Source: CAYUNI01 sp964446245
Lineage (GTDB): Bacteria > Patescibacteriota > Minisyncoccia > Phycocordibacterales > XYD1-FULL-46-19
DNA: 36,182 bases
Assembly (NCBI GenBank): GCA_964446245.1
Contig: CAYUNI010000006.1
Coordinates: 1-36,182, forward strand
Direction of reading: 5' to 3'
Notes under the pieces: generated by a model
Seen by the model: only the letters and a program-made list of their open reading frames with translations
Told to the model about the DNA's origin: nothing
The model's database searches: none
Position numbers and translations under genes: made by a program
Shown here: positions 1 to 7,403 of the stretch, piece after piece
Layout of the letters: each line of letters starts with the position of its first letter
How positions within the stretch are numbered: the first letter of the stretch is position 1

Positions 1-67
1 GTAGCTCAGTTGGTAGAGCGCTCGCCTGAAGAGCGATAGGTCGCCGGTTCGACCCCGGCCCCGAGCA
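1..67 (+). tRNA. tRNA-Phe (GAA), 5' end cut by the window edge
   Basis: The D arm, an anticodon arm with loop CTGAAGA (anticodon GAA), the T arm (stem GCCGG/CCGGC) and the 3' acceptor strand CCCGAGC are present. About six bases of the 5' acceptor strand lie outside the window. CCA is not encoded: the discriminator A is followed by CTA. Anticodon-stem pair 27-43 is a mismatch. Confidence 0.93.
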
Positions 68-114
68 CTAGTGTTTGTTTTTTTGATTACCTTGATTTAA
101 GGTTGGTGTGTTTA

Positions 115-170
115 ATTCTACCCACCTAAAAAGCCACTTTGCATGAAGTGGCTTTTTAGGTGGGTAGAAT
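115..170. terminator. Long perfect inverted repeat, likely bidirectional terminator
   Basis: Arms 115-139 and 146-170 are perfect reverse complements (25 bp) around a six-base loop. It lies between tRNA-Phe on the plus strand and the heat-shock gene on the minus strand and touches that gene's stop codon, so it probably ends both transcripts. It has no strong T tract of its own. Confidence 0.75.
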
Positions 171-680
171 CTAGATCGAACGAATTTTGACTTTTTGGAT
201 TTTGTTTTTGTCTATTTTGGGCAGGCGGAGAGTGAGGAGACCATGCTTTTCAAAGGCTTCTGATTCTTCTGGTTCAACTTCGCTTGGTAAACTGATTGTT
301 CGAGAAAAATTACCCCAGTATAATTCTTTGACAACATAGTCACTGGACGAGACTTCGGATTGGCGTTCACGACGACCTTGGAGGGTGACAGCTTCGCGAG
401 TAATGGAAATATTCATATTTTCTGGTTTGACACCGGCAATCATGGTCTGGATAACTATCTCCGAAGGCGATTCGTAAACATCGACAGATAATTCCCCCTC
501 TTCCTCCTCTTCTTCCAAATTAAGACCGCCCCATTCTTTGTCTTTTTGGATGATCGGTTGTTTGGCTGAAGTTTGCGGTCGGGTTTCTTCTTCGTCTAAG
601 TCAAAATCATCTTCATCGACAGTGATACTGCCGGTAATACGCTCAAAGAATGATCTTTTATCTTTTTTGAAAAGCCCCAT
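171..680 (-). CDS. Small heat-shock protein, Hsp20/alpha-crystallin family
   Basis: An ATP-independent holdase chaperone that binds unfolding proteins in the cytoplasm. The 169-residue protein has an acidic N-terminal arm (about residues 20-65, with a run of glutamates) followed by an alpha-crystallin domain from about 65 to 155. The family signature appears near the end as AFEKHGLLTLRLPK, with a final V-x-I-type tail (KVKIRSI) of the kind that mediates oligomer contacts. Length is normal for the family. It is last in a minus-strand run after valS and the PrsW-like gene, six bases behind the latter, and ends at a long hairpin. The family call is firm; the client proteins are unknown. Confidence 0.92.
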   Translation of the reverse strand: MGLFKKDKRSFFERITGSITVDEDDFDLDEEETRPQTSAKQPIIQKDKEWGGLNLEEEEEEGELSVDVYESPSEIVIQTMIAGVKPENMNISITREAVTLQGRRERQSEVSSSDYVVKELYWGNFSRTISLPSEVEPEESEAFEKHGLLTLRLPKIDKNKIQKVKIRSI

Positions 681-686
681 AAGAAT

Positions 687-1445
687 TTAGAATGTTTGTT
701 TAATATTTTTAATTTTTTCGAAAAACATAATTAGAGCCAATCCGCAAGACCACATTAAGACAAAGATTGGCAACATCAACTTACCCTCATTGACAATTAT
801 AAAAAAATTAAACATAGCGTGCAAGGCGGTAGCTGTGATTAAACCTAGGATGAGCATTCCGAGCTTAATCCAACGAGAGCGGTAAAAGACTAGACCAAGA
901 AAACACCCTAAAGCCGCGGAAGAAATAGTGTGAAGAATTGTTGCTCCAATAAAGCGAAGATTGCCGGTGAAAAGGATAGTAGAAATATTTTCACCGGAAA
1001 GAAGGGTGTTGAAAAGGAATAGGGCATTTTCGACGCCAGAAAAACCGAGAGCACCAGTAATCATATAAATTATGGCATCTACCGGTTCGTCAAAATAGCG
1101 ACGACGAAAGGCTGTAAGATAGACGGCAACAAATTTTACCACTTCTTCTATTAGTGACCAAAGAAAAAAGATGGGTGAAGCGGCAAAGATTGATAATATT
1201 GTGTTTAAGCCAAAGCCTAAATCAAGATTTAGAGTCTGAAGAGTGCCAAAGCGCGCGACAGCATTTTCTAGCGCAAAAGCAACAAAGACCATCAACCCAC
1301 CAACAATAAAGGTTTGCCAAATTAGGCCTTTGGGTTCCGGTTTCTTGCTGTCTTCATGGAGCCAAAACCAAAGCCAAAACAAAGCCGGGAAAAAACCGAC
1401 GACAATAATTGAGAGAGCGATGAATAATGAATGGGGATTAATCAT
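687..1445 (-). CDS. PrsW-like intramembrane metalloprotease (family M82)
   Basis: A multi-pass membrane protein of 252 residues with about seven or eight hydrophobic segments. Conserved features of the PrsW/CAAX-protease-like families are visible: an EE-x2-K motif (SLIEEVVKF), a GFSGVEN motif in the middle, a histidine in HTISSAALG and a second histidine in TALHAMFNFF. These are the presumed zinc and catalytic residues. In Bacillus, PrsW makes the first cut of an anti-sigma factor; no anti-sigma gene is visible here, so the substrate is unknown. The start overlaps the end of valS by eight bases, which indicates translational coupling. Confidence 0.85.
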   Translation of the reverse strand: MINPHSLFIALSIIVVGFFPALFWLWFWLHEDSKKPEPKGLIWQTFIVGGLMVFVAFALENAVARFGTLQTLNLDLGFGLNTILSIFAASPIFFLWSLIEEVVKFVAVYLTAFRRRYFDEPVDAIIYMITGALGFSGVENALFLFNTLLSGENISTILFTGNLRFIGATILHTISSAALGCFLGLVFYRSRWIKLGMLILGLITATALHAMFNFFIIVNEGKLMLPIFVLMWSCGLALIMFFEKIKNIKQTF

Positions 1446-3588
1446 AATCCGGCCATGGAGTCACTAGAAGAAGAGTTTCATCATCTTTTTTGAAAGATGA
1501 CCAAATTTCCTCGGTGACGAAAGGCATAAAAGGGTGTAATACTTTTAGTATATCACGGAAGATAGAGAGGAGAAGGTATTGGCGGGATTTTTTAGCGGTG
1601 CCACTTTGGGATAAGATTGTTTTTGATTCTTCGAGTATTACGTCTGCTAGACGATGCCAAGTATAATGGTAGATTTTTTCGCTGGCGAGATGAAAACGAA
1701 ATTCTGCTAGGTCAGTGTTAATTTCTTGTACTAGACTGCGAAATTCGTGTAGCAAATTACTGTCGATTTCATTAAGAATAATTTCTTCAGAGAGTATCTC
1801 TGGTGGACAATTAGTTGCAATAAAACGAGCGATATTCCAAATTTTGTTGGCAAAATGTTTGTAAGCTTTGATTTTGTCTTCGGCCAGTGCCATATCAGAG
1901 CCAGCAGTATTGCCGACCACTAGGGCCATGCGTAGGGCATCGATACCGTATTTTTGACCGATATCGATTGGATTAATCACATTTCCTTTACTCTTGCTCA
2001 TTTTTTGATTTTTACCATCACGAACAAGGCCGTGCAAATAGACGGTTTTGAAGGGGAGTCGTCCATCGAGATAGAGACCAAACATAACCATTCGCGCAAC
2101 CCAAAAAAAGAGGATATCGGCAGCGGTTTCCATTACGGCTGTCGGGTAATAAGTTTGGAAATCAGGTTTATTGGGATAGCCAAGGGTAGCGAGAGGCCAC
2201 TGGCCAGAGGAAAACCAGGTGTCGAAGGTGTCGGGGTCTTTTTCTAATGGCGCTTGGCAATTTTTACAAGTGCTGATCTGGTCATCGAGATCGACAACCC
2301 CAAAATCGCAATGAGGACAAATTTTTGCTGGGATTGGTATTCCCCAAGCAATTTGACGAGAAATATTCCAGTCGCGGATATCATCAAGCCAATTAAGGTA
2401 GATTTTGGATTGATAGTCGGGGATTATCTGGAGTGAACCATCGCGGACTGCTCCAGCCGCTTTTTCGGCTAGGGTTTTTGTTTTAATAAACCATTGCGGA
2501 ATGATTCTTGGTTCAAGGGTTTTGTTGCATTTGTAGCAGGTGATGACTGTGTGCTCATAAGCCTCTTCTTTAATCAGGAGTCCGAGTTCTCGCAAATCAG
2601 CAACGACTTTTTCTCTTGCTTCTTCGACTTTAAGTCCAGCATATTTGCCGGTGAGCTGATTCAATTTGCCGTATTGATCGATTACTTCTTTGGCTTTGAG
2701 GTCGTGGCGTTTGGCAATTTCAAAATCATTTTGATCATGAGCGGGAGTGATTTTTAGCGCGCCAGTGCCAAAATCTTTTTCTACGGAATCGTCGCCGATG
2801 ACGGGTAGGACCATTTCGCCGATTGGGGTTTGGACGGTGATGGTTTCGCCGATTAATTTTTGGTAGCGTTCGTCACCTGGATTGACCGCGACGGCAACAT
2901 CACCAAACATTGTCTCTGGACGAACCGTGGCAACCACTAATGGTCCGTATTGGAGGTAATAAAGTTTGTCGGTTTTGGTAATGGGAGTCGTCTCTAAATC
3001 AGAGAGAGATGTTTGGTGTTTGGTACACCAATTAACTAAGCGTTTACCTCGATAGACTAGCCCATCGTCGTATAATTTTTTGAAAGTTTGATAAACGAAT
3101 TGAATTATATCAGGATCGAGAGTGAATTTTTGACGCGACCAGTCGCAAGAGGCACCCAAAGCACGAAGCTCTTCTTCCATGAATTTTTTGTTTTCCATGG
3201 TGAAGGCCATAATCTCTTGGTAAAGCTCTTCGCGAGACATTTGCATTCGAGAACGGCCTTCTTTTTCGAGCTTTTTTTCATAAACAACTTGAGTTTCAAA
3301 GCCGGCGTGATCAGCTCCTGGGAGCCAGAGTGCCTTTTGGCCACGCATTCGAGCATGGCGGATCATTATGTCTTCTAGGGTGACAAAAAGCGCGTGGCCA
3401 GCGTGAAGGTGACCATTGGCATTGGGTGGGGGCATTATTATACAGAAAGGATCGGCTTTAGGGTCATTGGCTGAAGGAAGATTGTCGGGATTGAAAAACC
3501 CACTTTCGAGCCATACTTTATAAAGACGACCTTCGGTCTCTATTGGATTGTAGGGCTTTTCAAATTTAGCCAATTTTTCTTCGGACAT
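1438..3588 (-). CDS. valS: Valyl-tRNA synthetase (short form)
   Basis: Charges tRNA-Val with valine. This is a class I synthetase: the HIGH motif is HLHAGH at residues 60-65 and the KMSKS motif lies near residue 528. The CP1 editing domain is present (ATVRPETMFGD, then GTGALKITPAHDQNDFEIAKRH). Cysteine pairs CYKC and CPHC...CKNC suggest zinc ribbons. The protein is 716 residues, clearly shorter than the usual 850-950; it stops just after the anticodon-binding domain (FMPFVTEEIW), so the C-terminal coiled-coil tRNA-binding arm is missing. The ATG is eight bases after a TGn-extended -10 box, so the mRNA is probably leaderless. A tRNA-Val gene lies at 6006-6079. Confidence 0.97.
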   Translation of the reverse strand: MSEEKLAKFEKPYNPIETEGRLYKVWLESGFFNPDNLPSANDPKADPFCIIMPPPNANGHLHAGHALFVTLEDIMIRHARMRGQKALWLPGADHAGFETQVVYEKKLEKEGRSRMQMSREELYQEIMAFTMENKKFMEEELRALGASCDWSRQKFTLDPDIIQFVYQTFKKLYDDGLVYRGKRLVNWCTKHQTSLSDLETTPITKTDKLYYLQYGPLVVATVRPETMFGDVAVAVNPGDERYQKLIGETITVQTPIGEMVLPVIGDDSVEKDFGTGALKITPAHDQNDFEIAKRHDLKAKEVIDQYGKLNQLTGKYAGLKVEEAREKVVADLRELGLLIKEEAYEHTVITCYKCNKTLEPRIIPQWFIKTKTLAEKAAGAVRDGSLQIIPDYQSKIYLNWLDDIRDWNISRQIAWGIPIPAKICPHCDFGVVDLDDQISTCKNCQAPLEKDPDTFDTWFSSGQWPLATLGYPNKPDFQTYYPTAVMETAADILFFWVARMVMFGLYLDGRLPFKTVYLHGLVRDGKNQKMSKSKGNVINPIDIGQKYGIDALRMALVVGNTAGSDMALAEDKIKAYKHFANKIWNIARFIATNCPPEILSEEIILNEIDSNLLHEFRSLVQEINTDLAEFRFHLASEKIYHYTWHRLADVILEESKTILSQSGTAKKSRQYLLLSIFRDILKVLHPFMPFVTEEIWSSFKKDDETLLLVTPWPDYD

Positions 3589-3596
3589 GTCTTTGT

Positions 3597-3625
3597 ATCA
3601 TAGCAAAATAAGGCTTATTCGACAA
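3597..3625 (-). promoter_or_regulatory. valS promoter
   Basis: On the minus strand, -35 TTGTCG, a 17-base spacer and -10 TATGAT preceded by TGC (extended -10). The valS ATG begins eight bases beyond the -10 box, leaving a leader of only one to three bases. Confidence 0.75.
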
Positions 3626-3677
3626 CAGAACCATAATGTTTTAGATAAGTCCGACTTATGTAATCTTATGTAATTGC

Positions 3678-3705
3678 TTGATATTATTTAAAAATAAGCT
3701 ACAAT
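3678..3705 (+). promoter_or_regulatory. Promoter of the 3712-3902 RNA
   Basis: -35 TTGATA (3678-3683), 16-base spacer, -10 TACAAT (3700-3705). Transcription would begin near 3712, just before the first hairpin of the RNA candidate. Confidence 0.65.
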
Positions 3706-3711
3706 CATTGA

Positions 3712-3902
3712 TTGGTGGCTTGGCTGGGGGATCGCCGTCGCGATCTGTGAAGATTGCCGAGCTTATGTTCTTAACCAGACAGAAAGGGGGCCTGATGACC
3801 ATCAGGGTGACTGTCAGGGCAAGAGCTCCGACGAAATAGGAGCTCCCATATTTCCAGAGAGGCGGGTGACCAACGAGAACGCGTAGGTTACTCGCCTTTT
3901 TT
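3712..3902 (+). ncRNA. Candidate structured RNA, about 190 nt, unrecognised
   Basis: No protein-coding frame is supported here. After a good promoter there are four hairpins: H1 (GCTTGGC 3718-3724 with GCCGAGC 3756-3762, enclosing GATCGC/GCGATC); H2 (GACAG 3778-3782 with CTGTC 3811-3815, enclosing CCTGAT/ATCAGG); H3 (GAGCTCC 3823-3829 with GGAGCTC 3839-3845); and a 12-bp terminator stem (3860-3871 with 3886-3897) followed by six T residues. The size fits 6S RNA, but the fold is a row of separate hairpins rather than one long rod, and I recognise no riboswitch core. The following gene, tsaD, is convergent, so this is not a leader. Confidence 0.65.
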
Positions 3903-4049
3903 ATAATGTCCTTAGATTTTTTATTGCTGATGTAGAGCGAGAGTAATGAGAAAGTGGCAACTTTTCCATTGCCAACGGTGTGCCCTCCTCAGCCAGATGG
4001 CGAAGGGGTAGTCAAGGAGCTAGTATAAGGTTTAATCCCTCTTATTTTT
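3903..4049. other. Spacer between the RNA candidate and tsaD
   Basis: No gene is seen. It contains a six-base hairpin (TGGCAA...TTGCCA, about 3956-3975) and, on the minus strand just after the tsaD stop, a TATACT box. A short minus-strand transcript from that box to the hairpin is possible but weakly supported. Confidence 0.3.
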
Positions 4050-5243
4050 CTAGTGACCGAGTTTTAGATTTCCGTCGGCTTTGATTGAGACGGGGAGTTT
4101 TTTCTTAGATTTTAATTGCTCTCGATATTTGATGAAGCCGGCGATACCGATCATAGTAGCGTTGTCGCCAGTAAGAGAAAGTGGAGGCAAAATAAGGGGA
4201 GTTTTTGTCTCTTGAGCTAATTTAATTAGATTATTCCTGATTTCAGTATTGGCGATTACTCCACCACCGACGACGATCATTTTAGCTCTCGTTTTTGCGA
4301 GCGCTTTTTTTGTTTTGGCGATAATCACTTCCACAACAGAATTTTCGAAATCAAGGGCGAGCATTTTTTTCTTTATATCGTCTAAGGGGGAGATTTTTTT
4401 AATCAGATAAAGAACGGCGGTCTTTAGGCCAGAAAATGAAAAATCAAGGTCGCTAGATCCAATCATCGGGCGTGGCAAATTAAACGCGGACTTATGCGGA
4501 CTTAATACAGACTTACGCAGAAGAGATTCTTTTCTAGCAATTTGTGCTAGTTTGGAAACTTCTGGTCCGCCCGGATAAGGTAGCCCAAGGAGGCGGGCGA
4601 CTTTGTCGAAAGCTTCACCAATAGCGTCGTCTCTAGTTTGACCAAGTATTTTATAATTGCGCCAATCTTTAACCAAAATTAATTCAGTGTGACCGCCAGA
4701 GATGACTAAGGCTAAAGCCGGAAAGTTCATTTTATTTTTTTCTTCAACTAGACCGGAATAAATATGACCTTCAAGATGATTGGTCGGAATAAGAGGAATC
4801 TCCCACCAGAGGGCGAGGGCACGGGCAAAATTAATCCCCACCCAGAGAGCTGGCTCGAGGCCGGGGCCTTGGGTGACAGCAATCGCGTCTATTTTGGGTT
4901 TGGGCCAAGAAATAATTTTTGACCAGAAAATTTCTCGGAGCTCAGGTTCGCGTTCTAAAATTTTGTTAATCTTTTTCTTTAAAGAGGCGTTTGGCTGAGA
5001 TAAATTTTCCCTTGATTTTTGTTTTGTGTTTAGTAAAATTTTTTCTAATAAGATTGGTAGATTTTTTTGGTGTTCTCTTTTGGCAAGCATTGGTACTACA
5101 CCACCAAAAGGGGCGTGCAAGGAGACTTGAGAAGATATTTCTTGACCTAAGACAGAAAAATGGGGCCGAGAATAATTTCCCTTAGCTTTAACCAAGCTAA
5201 TGGCACTCTCGTCGCAACTTGTTTCGATGGCTAAAATAATCAT
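4050..5243 (-). CDS. tsaD: tRNA N6-threonylcarbamoyladenosine transferase TsaD
   Basis: Transfers threonylcarbamoyl to A37 of tRNAs that read ANN codons. The N-terminus ETSCDES, the metal-binding histidines in NHLEGH (H156, H160), SGGHTEL and the late VVGGGVIAN segment are the family hallmarks. At 397 residues it is about 55 longer than usual because of two insertions: a lysine-rich one at about 72-116 and a second at about 238-252, between KLAQIARKES and AFNLPRPM. The second is encoded by short tandem repeats related to intergenic DNA (see findings). The partner genes tsaB, tsaC and tsaE are not in the window. Confidence 0.96.
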   Translation of the reverse strand: MIILAIETSCDESAISLVKAKGNYSRPHFSVLGQEISSQVSLHAPFGGVVPMLAKREHQKNLPILLEKILLNTKQKSRENLSQPNASLKKKINKILEREPELREIFWSKIISWPKPKIDAIAVTQGPGLEPALWVGINFARALALWWEIPLIPTNHLEGHIYSGLVEEKNKMNFPALALVISGGHTELILVKDWRNYKILGQTRDDAIGEAFDKVARLLGLPYPGGPEVSKLAQIARKESLLRKSVLSPHKSAFNLPRPMIGSSDLDFSFSGLKTAVLYLIKKISPLDDIKKKMLALDFENSVVEVIIAKTKKALAKTRAKMIVVGGGVIANTEIRNNLIKLAQETKTPLILPPLSLTGDNATMIGIAGFIKYREQLKSKKKLPVSIKADGNLKLGH

Positions 5244-5298
5244 GATAGTATTGATTAAATTAGCACAAATCGCTTTTTTAGGCTAATTTTAAGGATGG

Positions 5299-5883
5299 TT
5301 ATTTATCAGTAAGAATTTTCTTTTCTGCCCGATGAGCAAAATAGTGGGTGAGAGCGATAAAGATGATTACCGCGAGAAGGATAGCGATTTCAGTATATTT
5401 GAAATACTGTCGGACATAGGTAAGGGAAAATTGTGACAATAGAGCCATGAAGGCTATCGTAATAATCCAAATACTTGAAGTTAAAAAATCGACTAAGAAA
5501 AATCGCCACCAACGAATTTTCATTTTTCCAGATAACCACAAGGTCAGACGATGAAAGCCGTAGGTAAATTTAGAAATAGCGATAATTTTTAAAGGATGCC
5601 GAGAGAAGGGAAGGATTAATGGCCGGCTTAATCTTGATAGCCAAGAGTCTAATTTTGGCCACCAGCCGATTAGGTGGCGACCTAGGAGGTAAAATAAATT
5701 ATTACCAATCAAAGTACCGATTAGAGCGAGAGCGAGAATAATCTTTAAGTTTAAAAAATATTCAAGAGCTAAATAGACTCCAATAAAAATCGCTATCTCA
5801 CCCTCAAAAATGAAGCCTAAAAAAAGCAACAGATAGGCTGCTGGTTCTGGTAAGCTAAGATATTTAAAGAGAAGTGATTCCAT
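5299..5883 (-). CDS. DedA-like (SNARE-associated / VTT domain) membrane protein
   Basis: A 194-residue protein with about four or five hydrophobic segments and the DedA-type layout: an acidic residue in a hydrophobic helix (FIFEGEIAIFIGVYLA), a small-residue stretch (ALIGTLIGNNLFYLLGR) and FTYGFHRLTLWLSGKMKIRWWRFF, corresponding to the conserved F-x-R-x3-P-x2-G region though more divergent. DedA proteins are thought to act as lipid flippases or proton-dependent transporters; the substrate here is unknown. The ATG is five bases after a TAAAAT box. A second family member follows at 6168-6767 beyond tRNA-Val. Confidence 0.8.
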   Translation of the reverse strand: MESLLFKYLSLPEPAAYLLLFLGFIFEGEIAIFIGVYLALEYFLNLKIILALALIGTLIGNNLFYLLGRHLIGWWPKLDSWLSRLSRPLILPFSRHPLKIIAISKFTYGFHRLTLWLSGKMKIRWWRFFLVDFLTSSIWIITIAFMALLSQFSLTYVRQYFKYTEIAILLAVIIFIALTHYFAHRAEKKILTDK

Positions 5884-5929
5884 TTATGATTTTAGAAAAA
5901 AGGACAATAAATAATATTCCCTTTTTAAC

Positions 5930-6015
5930 AAAGCTACGGTGGGCGATACCCAACCTCTGCATAAAGCTACGGTGGGCGATACCCAACCTCTGCATAAAGC
6001 TACGGTGGGCGATAC
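5930..6015. repeat. 33-bp tandem repeat built from the 3' end of tRNA-Val
   Basis: Two identical 33-bp units (5930-5962 and 5963-5995) and a 20-base third unit (5996-6015) that runs into tRNA-Val. Each unit carries GGGCGATAC, the 3' acceptor strand and adjoining T-stem base of the tRNA as read on the plus strand. The repeats therefore lie directly downstream of the tRNA's 3' end. Confidence 0.9.
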
Positions 6016-6079
6016 AGGACTCGAACCTGTGACCTTTTCTACGTCAAAGAAACGCTCTAGCCAACTGAGCTAATCGCCC
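6006..6079 (-). tRNA. tRNA-Val (GAC)
   Basis: A full cloverleaf on the minus strand: acceptor GGGCGAT/ATCGCCC, anticodon loop TTGACGT (GAC) on a TTTCT/AGAAA stem, T arm ACAGG/CCTGT. Discriminator A is followed by CCG, so a mature CCA end needs the CCA-adding enzyme. Confidence 0.96.
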
Positions 6080-6167
6080 CTATATGAAAATGACAAATCG
6101 CCAATTACATCAAGTATAATAACCTATTTTTTATTTTAGGGCAAGAAAAATAGGTGAGAATGATTTG

Positions 6168-6767
6168 TTAAATTTTAAATATTCTTTTTTTAAACCACCA
6201 AGCTAAGCCAAGTAAAATTACCAATAAGATTAGCCAGTCGATATATTTGGTATAATTTTCTATTTGCTTCCAATTTTGACCTAAATAAAAACCGACAAAA
6301 GTGAGGAAGGCATTCCAGATAGTGGCTCCGGCAATAGTGTATAGGCTAAATTTTACTAGAGACATTTTTCCAATACCGGCAGGGATCGAGATTAAGTGTC
6401 TAACAACTGGAATAAAACGGCTAAGAAAGACTGTTTTATCGCCGAAGTGAGTGAAAAATTTTTCTGTTGCAAGGAGGTGGCCTTCATTAAGTAAGAGGTA
6501 ATGACCAAATCTTAACACTAGCGGTCTTCCGCCATAGTAGCCAATCCAATAGGACAAGAGAGAGCCGATAAGACTGCCGAGTGAGCTCCATAGGATTACC
6601 GCTCCCCAAGTCATCTCTCCCGTCGATAAAAGAAAGCCAGCAAAAGGCATTACTGCTTCGCTGGGTACTGGGGTGACCATACTTTCAGCAGTCATTAAGA
6701 CAAAAAGACCTGGATATCCAGCCCAAGATAGTATTTGAGTTATGTAAGTTACTAACCAATCAATCAT
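6168..6767 (-). CDS. DedA family membrane protein
   Basis: A 199-residue membrane protein with about five hydrophobic segments. It is a clear family member: AESMVTPVPSEAVMPFAGFL near the N-terminus, GSLIGSLLSYWIGYYGGRP, and the signature FLSRFIPVVRHLISIPAG (F-x-R-x3-P-x-R-x3-x2-P-AG), which carries the conserved arginines. It is more canonical than the paralogue at 5299-5883. It ends near tRNA-Val, transcribed in the same direction. The mRNA is likely leaderless: TGT-TAAAAT lies six bases before the ATG. A role in lipid transport or membrane-potential maintenance is inferred from the family only. Confidence 0.93.
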   Translation of the reverse strand: MIDWLVTYITQILSWAGYPGLFVLMTAESMVTPVPSEAVMPFAGFLLSTGEMTWGAVILWSSLGSLIGSLLSYWIGYYGGRPLVLRFGHYLLLNEGHLLATEKFFTHFGDKTVFLSRFIPVVRHLISIPAGIGKMSLVKFSLYTIAGATIWNAFLTFVGFYLGQNWKQIENYTKYIDWLILLVILLGLAWWFKKRIFKI

Positions 6768-6773
6768 TAGTTT

Positions 6774-6782
6774 ATTTTAACA
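6774..6782 (-). promoter_or_regulatory. Extended -10 box of the DedA gene
   Basis: TGT followed by TAAAAT on the minus strand, six bases before the ATG at 6767. No good -35 is seen. Confidence 0.6.
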
Positions 6783-6815
6783 TATTTTTTCTTTTGTGTA
6801 CTTCGCACTCAAAGT

Positions 6816-7064
6816 ACTTGGTCACGAGTTACTAAGTATAATTCTTCATTTGCATTCGAATTCTACCTAAGTACTCGCGACCCCGCCTCGCGGTTTTGTT
6901 TTTCAGGCACGAAAAACAAAACATCGCTCCGGCCTCACAAAGCTAAAAATCTGCCTCAAGGCAGTCATATCTATGTGAGCCACAATAATTTGTTTTTCGT
7001 CAAAAACAAATTTTCCAGCCCCGGACTCAGCTATTTTTTCTGCTGAAAAAATATGCTTCCGTCT
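6816..7064. repeat. Hairpin-rich non-coding element (copy A)
   Basis: A gene-free stretch holding a run of small perfect hairpins: 6894-6921 (11 bp), 6951-6964 (5 bp), 6987-7012 (11 bp) and 7033-7052 (8 bp), separated by short CCG/CTC-rich linkers. Three blocks, ACTTGGTCAC (6816-6825), GCGACCCCGCCTC (6877-6889) and ACATCGCTCCG (6921-6931), recur beside tRNA-Leu at 17841-17850, 17910-17922 and 17734-17744. It lies just downstream of tRNA-Glu. Confidence 0.6.
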
Positions 7065-7065
7065 T

Positions 7066-7120
7066 CATAAAAGCGAAAAAGAGTGGAGCAAACCACTCTT
7101 TTTAAATTCTCGCTTTTATG
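7066..7120 (-). terminator. Hairpin directly after tRNA-Glu
   Basis: Inner stem AAAAAGAGTGG (7076-7086) with CCACTCTTTTT (7093-7103) inside an outer stem 7066-7075 with 7111-7120, with a bulge at 7104-7109. It abuts the 3' end of tRNA-Glu and probably ends that transcript. Confidence 0.65.
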
Positions 7121-7190
7121 ACCCTACGGGGATTCGAACCCCGATTTCCACCGTGAAAGGGTGATGTCCTAACCATTAGACGATAGGGCC
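7119..7190 (-). tRNA. tRNA-Glu (TTC)
   Basis: A cloverleaf on the minus strand with acceptor GGCCCTA/TAGGGTC, anticodon loop CTTTCAC (TTC) and T arm CGGGG/CCCCG. Discriminator A is followed by TAA, so no CCA is encoded. A broken copy of its 5' half lies upstream at 7227-7300. Confidence 0.95.
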
Positions 7191-7226
7191 TTAATTTTAC
7201 AAACTTAGCTCCTTGACCTTAAACCT

Positions 7227-7300
7227 CGTGAAAGGGTGATGTCCCCCGCCCGAACGACTGTATCGTTCAGTCGGGCGGGTGACCATTAGACGATAGGGCC
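7227..7300 (-). pseudogene. Broken copy of the tRNA-Glu 5' half with a palindrome in its D loop
   Basis: Read on the minus strand, 19 bases identical to the tRNA-Glu 5' end (through the D loop) are followed by a GC-rich palindrome of about 36 bases (CCCGCCC...GGGCGGG, about 7244-7279) and then 18 bases identical to the tRNA from the D stem into the anticodon arm. The T arm and 3' acceptor strand are missing. It lies between the promoter and the intact tRNA, so it would be transcribed as part of the 5' leader of pre-tRNA-Glu. Confidence 0.8.
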
Positions 7301-7308
7301 AGAGGGAT

Positions 7309-7337
7309 AGTATATTATATGTAGTATGGCGAATAAA
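7309..7337 (-). promoter_or_regulatory. Likely promoter of the tRNA-Glu transcript
   Basis: Minus-strand -10 TATACT (7309-7314) and a weak -35 TTTATT after a 17-base spacer. Transcription would begin about at the first base of the broken tRNA copy at 7300. Confidence 0.5.
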
Positions 7338-7403
7338 AAATTAAATCTTTCAGATCTTCTCCATATTGCATACTAAATACTATTAATAACTTATAGCATT
7401 TTT

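Noticed and set aside
3712..3902. 6S RNA or a known riboswitch
   Set aside because: The fold is four separate hairpins, not a long rod with a central bubble, and I see no TPP, FMN, cobalamin or T-box core. A covariance search could overturn this.
5930..6015. Tandem repeats as a CRISPR array
   Set aside because: The units are directly adjacent with no unique spacers, they contain tRNA sequence, and no cas gene is present.
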